Origin: Dysidea avara
Taxonomy: Eukaryota; Porifera; Demospongiae; Dictyoceratida; Dysideidae
Assembly (NCBI RefSeq): GCF_963678975.1
Contig: NC_089274.1
Location: 27,281,053-27,345,052, forward strand
DNA length: 64,000 nucleotides
Direction of reading: 5' to 3'
The position numbers were made by a program, and so were the translations under genes. Under the pieces are notes generated by a model. The model ran no database searches, was not told where the DNA came from, and saw only the letters and a program-made list of their open reading frames with translations. Numbering within the stretch: position 1 is the stretch's first letter; each line of letters starts with the position of its first letter. Shown here piece by piece: positions 46,201-64,000 of the stretch.

Positions 46201-49200
46201 GTTGTAATCAGACTAGATGATCCAGATAACCCAGATGACTGGGTCGAGCAAGTCTTAATTTAAGTATAAAAATTTTATAGGAATCATAGAAACAAAGAGC
46301 TATGAAACAAGGGTGGTTGGCAGTTATACTACAGTAGAAAAGAATGGTGCAAGACTAATTATAAAATTAATTGCCTGACTGAATATACACACTGACTATC
46401 AATTAATGAAAGAGACATGGCTATACATATCCAGATGTGTTCTGCACATTACACAGCATTACAGACGAAGAACAGTATGAAAAATGCCTCCACAATATAA
46501 TAAAACATTTCATGCATGCATATGTAATACATCTAGTGGTTATTATTGGCTTGGGTGATTACCTGGCATATGCTATTAGTAGTAATGTGCAATATATTGA
46601 TTATCGTGATATATTAATTTTTATATTGTAATCGTGATAAAAAATTAATATTGTTATATCGTGATATATGATGGTGTAGCAATTTCATCAGAAAATGATG
46701 TTCAAGACAGTATTAATTTCTTTATAACAGACTTACTTGCAGAGGAATATGCTTGTTAGGGACTATTTTACATGGCTTATACTCAAATACTAGCAATTTA
46801 TTACCATGACTTCATGCAATTTGGATAATTTATTGTATCGTGATAAAAGAAGAGAGTAATAATCGTGATAGGCGATATACAAAATTTGCCATATCGCATA
46901 ACACTAGCTATTAGCCTGATACGGATGGGAAATGTTACATATTAGCTATAACACAGGCATTCAAGCTTTTCACCTGATGTGTATGCCTTCATGCCCATGT
47001 TACAACTGTTACTAATTCCCTTGACTTGCTATGTTATTATAACCAAGAGTAAATCAGTTGTACATGCATTAGCTAAATAAAATGTTGAACAGCAATTATT
47101 TCTAGACAAAAACACTTGCTGCTTACCTTTTGTGGTTTTGAGGACATGATGACACAGTTACATTGTATCCTAGAGAAAAGTAAATTAATTGAAGACTGAC
47201 ATTTAAACATCTGCATACAGAAATAAGTAAATGGCATCAACTCTGTCATTTGTTCATCAGACTATATATGATTATCATACAGTACAGTAGTACTGTATAG
47301 TATAGGGATCAGGTTTGCACTGTTCCATGATAGAATACTGACGAGAAACCAGCCTCACAATACATTCATGGCACCTTGGCAGTAATGGATAGACATGATC
47401 AAGCCATAAAGTGCTTTCAACGTGATCCAAAATGCTTCCAATATGTTGCTACAAAAGAAAAATATTTAGTGGAATTTTCTGACTGATTGACGTACCTATT
47501 AATTCCTTCAGGCAACCACAAATCAGGCTGAGCACTTGACATTTTCACTGTTAGATACCACCCAACATGTATATTTTGCAGTATGTATAATGCACACATC
47601 ATGGCCTTACCTTTGTGTTCCATTTCCTTTCTCTGAATGTTGATGATTTGTGTAGAGCTGAGTGATAGTACAATTATCACTATCACGATTGATAGAAACT
47701 TTTATATCACGATAACGATAGTATCATGATAGTTATTAGCAGTTATTAGAGACACTCAACTTCACATATAAAACACATGATTACTCCAATTACATACACA
47801 CCACACATCTGCTTTTCTAACACTCCGCTAAAAATTGTTATTGTCAGTACAGTTGTTATCTTTGTTGTGCACGTTCAAACTACTAGTCATTTATAGTTTT
47901 CTGAACTTCAATGCTATCATGTTTGCTTTTGTTATCCATATTTTTGACTAAGCACAGATATGGATAAGTAATCTTGATAGCACAATAGTATACTATCAAG
48001 ATCACGATTGTTAATAACTATCATGATAATCGATTGATCGCCACTATCGCTCAGCTCTAGATTTGCGACATTCATAACATGTATTAAAAAATAAACAAAA
48101 ATCTCTTGTGCCATGCCTCCAACAGTCAAAGTAAGCATATTGTTTTTTAGGCTATAGTTCACATATCGTTCCCCATGTGTATAGGGTTGTGTAATGGGAA
48201 GAACATACATAGCCAAAACCATGCTAAATAGCTTTATTGATTTGCATAATTATTATAGGAGCACTTTTGTTGTATACTACAGCCTCATATCGTTCTTCCT
48301 TTGATGTGATGTTGTAGAAGTTCACTAATGATGAACTGCAAAGACTTAACAGACAAGTTTGAGGATTTTTATAAGATAGCAAGACCATTATAATAATAAA
48401 ATGTATTTCAAAAAGATAATATTATTTGGAATTGTATGACCCAATATCATTGGTTGTAAATAATTCAGACAAAACAACACAATGATCACATGCATGCACA
48501 TACATACATGTAGCTACTTACAGCATACACAGTACAACATGCATGCATGCTGTATAGCTACATTATATTATTGCCAGGTTGACATCACTGAGCAGTATTA
48601 TTAATAATAACAATATTTTCCCAGAGCATTTTATTTTCTAGCGTTTAATTCAGTAAGTACAGTACTTTAACGATTAAACTGTTCTGCATCAATAGTCGTT
48701 CAGTTAGTATACAAACCACTTTCAAACCACTGGGGTTCAGCTTTTGATTGGCATCTAGACACCCACCTAAAGTAGCTTCTTAAATTGCTCTACACTAAAA
48801 TAAATACTGTATTAACACATTTGGTTTTGTGGTGTCTGTGTATAATTAATGGGAGAGGCTTGTGGGTAGTCATGTTTACTGTTTATAAATTACAAGCAGA
48901 TGACAGTTAGCTGAGACATTCTGTGCAATCATGATTAGTTATTAAGGTTAATAGTTTATTTGGTCCCAAGGGTTGTAGCAGCTATAACAATAGATTTGCT
49001 TGCCCAATAATTGCAGTAGCACATGGTCTAGTGTAGTTGTCAAAGTGAACCTCAAACAAATATGATCATTCAACAAGTATACACGTAAAATTCATTTTTA
49101 ATGGTTGCTATGTTAGACGCATGGCCTCAACTAAAGAACAGTTCCATATAACTCTTCTATATGTAGCTATTTATTATTATTATTACAGCTTTACAGTGGC

Positions 49201-49824
49201 CAGCACTTAACGTCTGACAGCAAAAAACAGGTACCAAATATGGTAACTATAAGTTTAGGTTTCTGCTGTCTATATAGTAGCTAAAATGCAGCCAGTAGAT
49301 TGGCTGTTATTTCAGCTACACACACTCCATTGAAGATCATTAACATACAACATAATGTCAGCAACACCCCCTGTACATGCCTTCACTGGTTAACATTTTC
49401 ACCACACTGTTATTCTGCAGCCCATCAGTCACTATATGCAGCTGTAGTTGAAGCAAAACACAGCAGATGAGACCTATGGCTTCAACTACAAGCTATTTAC
49501 CTGATCAGCCGGTAAGGCTTGCAGCCAGGTTAGTAACAATAGTGATAGCCTACTGGTATGGTAAACTTGAGTTGTTCTCAATGAAATGTACACGTCCTCA
49601 GGTAAATATCGCTTCACTGGCTGCAGTGTTTTACCAAATATTAGTGGGTGACTGGCTGGAGTGATGTGACGGTCTAGACCTTGTAGTCCCAGGGAGTTCT
49701 TTCTCGTAGACGACCTGAAAAACTCTCCAGATCGTCCATAATGTAATAATCCAAACAATAAGATTGTTATAGAAACGCCTAGCAATGCTACTCGCTTCAG
49801 CTTTATTGTAGATGACTTGATCAT
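40211..49824 (-). CDS. Fringe, O-fucosylpeptide 3-beta-N-acetylglucosaminyltransferase
   Basis: Exons from 5': 49501-49824, 49387-49441, 47127-47169, 41453-41518, 41199-41328, 41106-41141, 40971-41053, 40854-40924, 40710-40804, 40343-40413 and 40211-40283; joined in phase, 348 aa. Type II Golgi topology: membrane helix at about 12-29. Motifs in family order: DVYISLRTT (77-85), VTDG, SWFCHLDDDMYL with metal-binding DDD at 169-171, FATGGTYCISR (225-235) and LTDDMIIG (259-266) with the likely catalytic Asp. Fringe adds GlcNAc to O-fucose on EGF repeats, tuning Notch signalling. It fits better than C1GALT1, which lacks WFCH and has EDV near the end. The last exon is less sure: without the 59-bp final intron the frame stops at 40321. 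With it, NDTSGSLHYKIW matches the family's DPTRFxSLHC block. Confidence 0.87.
41519..42207. other. start of the 5.6-kb Fringe intron
   Basis: 41930-42075 resembles the repeat at 53771-53990 (aaaagtaggg, ttactcagctgtaa). No exon. Confidence 0.4.
42208..43030. mobile_element. dispersed repeat family A, copy 2
   Basis: Collinear with 15402-16014: gccttttggcatacagcag, catggacttacctttgtcc, aaagtgtcgattcgcgg. Two internal copies of a unit around gctgaaaatagttgaaagcg (42730 and 42880) form a tandem duplication. Confidence 0.75.
43121..43900. mobile_element. ~780-bp element with ~38-bp TIRs
   Basis: gggaggtcgcctacacctgc (43122) is inverted at 43879-43898 (gcaggtgtaggtgacctccc). The TIR continues through gatatactaatgaacattt. 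The interior equals the repeat at 4685-5290. Confidence 0.75.
43901..44699. other. Fringe intron, no gene
   Basis: 44025-44045 is a short caaa/aaac run. 44280-44400 is a fragment of family A (gatgccttcaggcagaactt). Confidence 0.4.
44700..45560. mobile_element. dispersed repeat family A, copy 3, split by a MITE
   Basis: The left part (44700-44924) and right part (45484-45560, catcatggacttaacttcat) align to family A on either side of the insertion at 44925-45475. Confidence 0.65.
44925..45475. mobile_element. 551-bp hAT-like MITE nested in family A
   Basis: Ends cggtgttgtaagtgggtca and tggcccacttacaacgctg. 8-bp flanks atatgcat (44917-44924) and atatacat (45476-45483), one mismatch. Confidence 0.8.
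45561..46579. other. Fringe intron, no gene
   Basis: 45885-45970 holds a small inverted pair (gcctgggctaca, tgcaacccagg). Otherwise nothing recognised. Confidence 0.4.
46580..46906. mobile_element. 327-bp hAT-like MITE
   Basis: Ends tagtaatgtgcaatat and atatcgcataacacta, AT-rich body with tatcgtgata motifs. The exact 8-bp target duplication gctattag lies at 46572-46579 and 46907-46914. Confidence 0.85.
47275..47652. mobile_element. dispersed repeat family A, copy 4 (partial)
   Basis: Begins cagtacagtagtactgtata and keeps ccttggcagta, catcatggccttacctttg. Ends where the next MITE starts. Confidence 0.6.
47653..48059. mobile_element. 407-bp hAT-like MITE
   Basis: Ends tagagctgagtgatag and ctatcgctcagctcta, close to the 10169-10594 family. 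8-bp flanks gatttgtg (47645-47652) and gatttgcg (48060-48067), one mismatch. Confidence 0.85.
48068..49386. other. Fringe intron 2, remainder
   Basis: No gene recognised; short gcatgcatgc runs near 48490 and 48540. Confidence 0.45.
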
Positions 49825-49933
49825 CGACCAGCTACAGAGCTACGAACAAACCTGTATTTAAGATTTCAGAAATACTACGAATTTTACGCTAAGCTATGAG
49901 AAATATATGAAATACTTTATATTATTCTAAACA
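49825..49933. promoter_or_regulatory. probable bidirectional promoter, Fringe / BRIX1
   Basis: Only 109 bp separate the two start codons, so both core promoters are compact here or overlap the first exons. No TATA box at a usual spacing is clear. Confidence 0.55.
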
Positions 49934-63197
<13,264 letters not shown>

Positions 63198-63249
63198 GTA
63201 TCATCATTGTCATGTAATATGTATGTTGGGTATATCACTCAATATATGT

Positions 63250-63500
63250 TACAGTTAAAGCACTACCGCACATGTGTATGGAAAATACAGCGTGAGGGGG
63301 GCGTGTTGAGAGGTTAATGCAGCATGAGGCGAAGCCGAGTACTGTATTTACCTCGAGACACCCCTCGATTGCTGTATTTTCTTGTGCACACAAGCATAGG
63401 CAGTACTCCAAGTGCTATACTGCACTTCCTGGTCTTCTTGCTTGAAGCATTCATCTTGCGTGCCTGAACCGCTTCAATTTTCAATGATCAGACTATCAGT
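63250..63500. repeat. fold-back repeat, inverted copy of 24290-24500
   Basis: A hairpin (aatacagcgtgagggg, inverse ccctcgattgctgtatt at 63365-63381) followed by gcagtactccaag and attttcaatgatcagac, the inverse of the 24290 copy. Confidence 0.65.
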
Positions 63501-64000
63501 ATTAATGTCCATGTATCATATACGTACAAATTTTTGAGGTACATAATGTTTTTGCGGATCAGGATTTTTGCTGTTTCATTTTTGAGGGTCACTTGTTTTT
63601 CACTTGGGGTTACCTATTAGAAAGCATAAAGCTAACCCCTAAATGAAAATTTTGTGGACAACCAAGCAACCACGAAATCTGCGAATTTTACATTCCTCAA
63701 AAATTTTTACTAATATGATAATCTATTTCTTGTTGTAGAACATACTGGTAGGACTAGTATTAGCGGCTTGCAATGCCAACCACATGATCAATCATCTGTC
63801 TAAATGGGATTGTTTTCTTGTCATTCCTTACATAACTGCATAACTGTACTGTATTTGCCCAAGTGTACTGTATTTGCCCAATGGACAAATTTCATAATAA
63901 TGAAAAAAATCAACCGTTGCCCCTAGCAACCTAAATTTTACATTATTTGTAGGTGTCAATGTCTTATATCACCTCTCCAAGTTTTAAAAGGATAGCATAT
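63501..64000. other. BRIX1 intron, no exon found
   Basis: The next BRIX1 exon (expected family block IGPRFVLNL) is not present before the window ends. Confidence 0.5.

Noticed and set aside
47221-47275. Candidate Fringe exon reading SDEQMTELMPF
   Set aside because: Poor acceptor, and its only phase-compatible donor would create a stop. The exon at 49387-49441 (VTDG) fits family and phase.
47932-48222. 96-codon minus-strand ORF
   Set aside because: Half of it is the hAT-like MITE ending at 48059; no family match.
48250-48345. Candidate Fringe exon after tctttgcag at about 48340
   Set aside because: In the needed phase it hits a stop without a usable donor, and it lacks the TDG block.

Overview
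The window looks like part of a gene-bearing scaffold from an early-branching animal, most likely a demosponge. I infer this from animal-only gene families (Fringe glycosyltransferase, a RADIL/afadin-type scaffold, TMEM70, TMEM220), very short introns (many of 42-60 bp) beside a few multi-kilobase ones, and an AT-rich background full of small inverted-repeat DNA elements. No species name can be read from the sequence.

Layout. 1-13.3 kb is repeat territory: PIF/Harbinger-like and hAT-like MITEs, decayed transposase and protease-like ORFs, and a 4.6-kb nest of elements carrying a 31-bp minisatellite. 13362-15194 is an intronless gene for a DUF900-type alpha/beta hydrolase, and 20997-21852 is a broken relative of it with a MITE inside. 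21890-22429 (minus) is a single-exon TMEM70. It is head to head with a six-exon TMEM220 (22660-25702, plus). TMEM220 ends tail to tail with a 14-exon minus-strand gene (26230-39215) coding about 1324 aa with RA, RA, FHA, DIL and PDZ domains (RADIL-like, with an afadin-like N-terminus). A Fringe gene lies at 40211-49824 (minus, about 11 exons). It is divergent, only 109 bp away, from BRIX1 (49934 to beyond the window end), which carries a 10.1-kb intron packed with repeats.

The host genes have unrelated jobs: mitochondrial ATP synthase assembly (TMEM70), Rap/Ras-linked adhesion scaffolding (RADIL-like), Golgi O-fucose elongation on Notch-type EGF repeats (Fringe) and 60S ribosome biogenesis (BRIX1). 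They do not form a pathway. The two head-to-head pairs probably share promoters.

Exon models were made by hand: splice sites were chosen so that phases join and the protein matches its family. All five full models are whole multiples of three with no internal stop. The most notable observations are the intronless DUF900 gene with its decayed neighbour, the RADIL/afadin hybrid architecture, the nested hAT elements with intact 8-bp target duplications, and a 51-bp element with a 7-bp target duplication.
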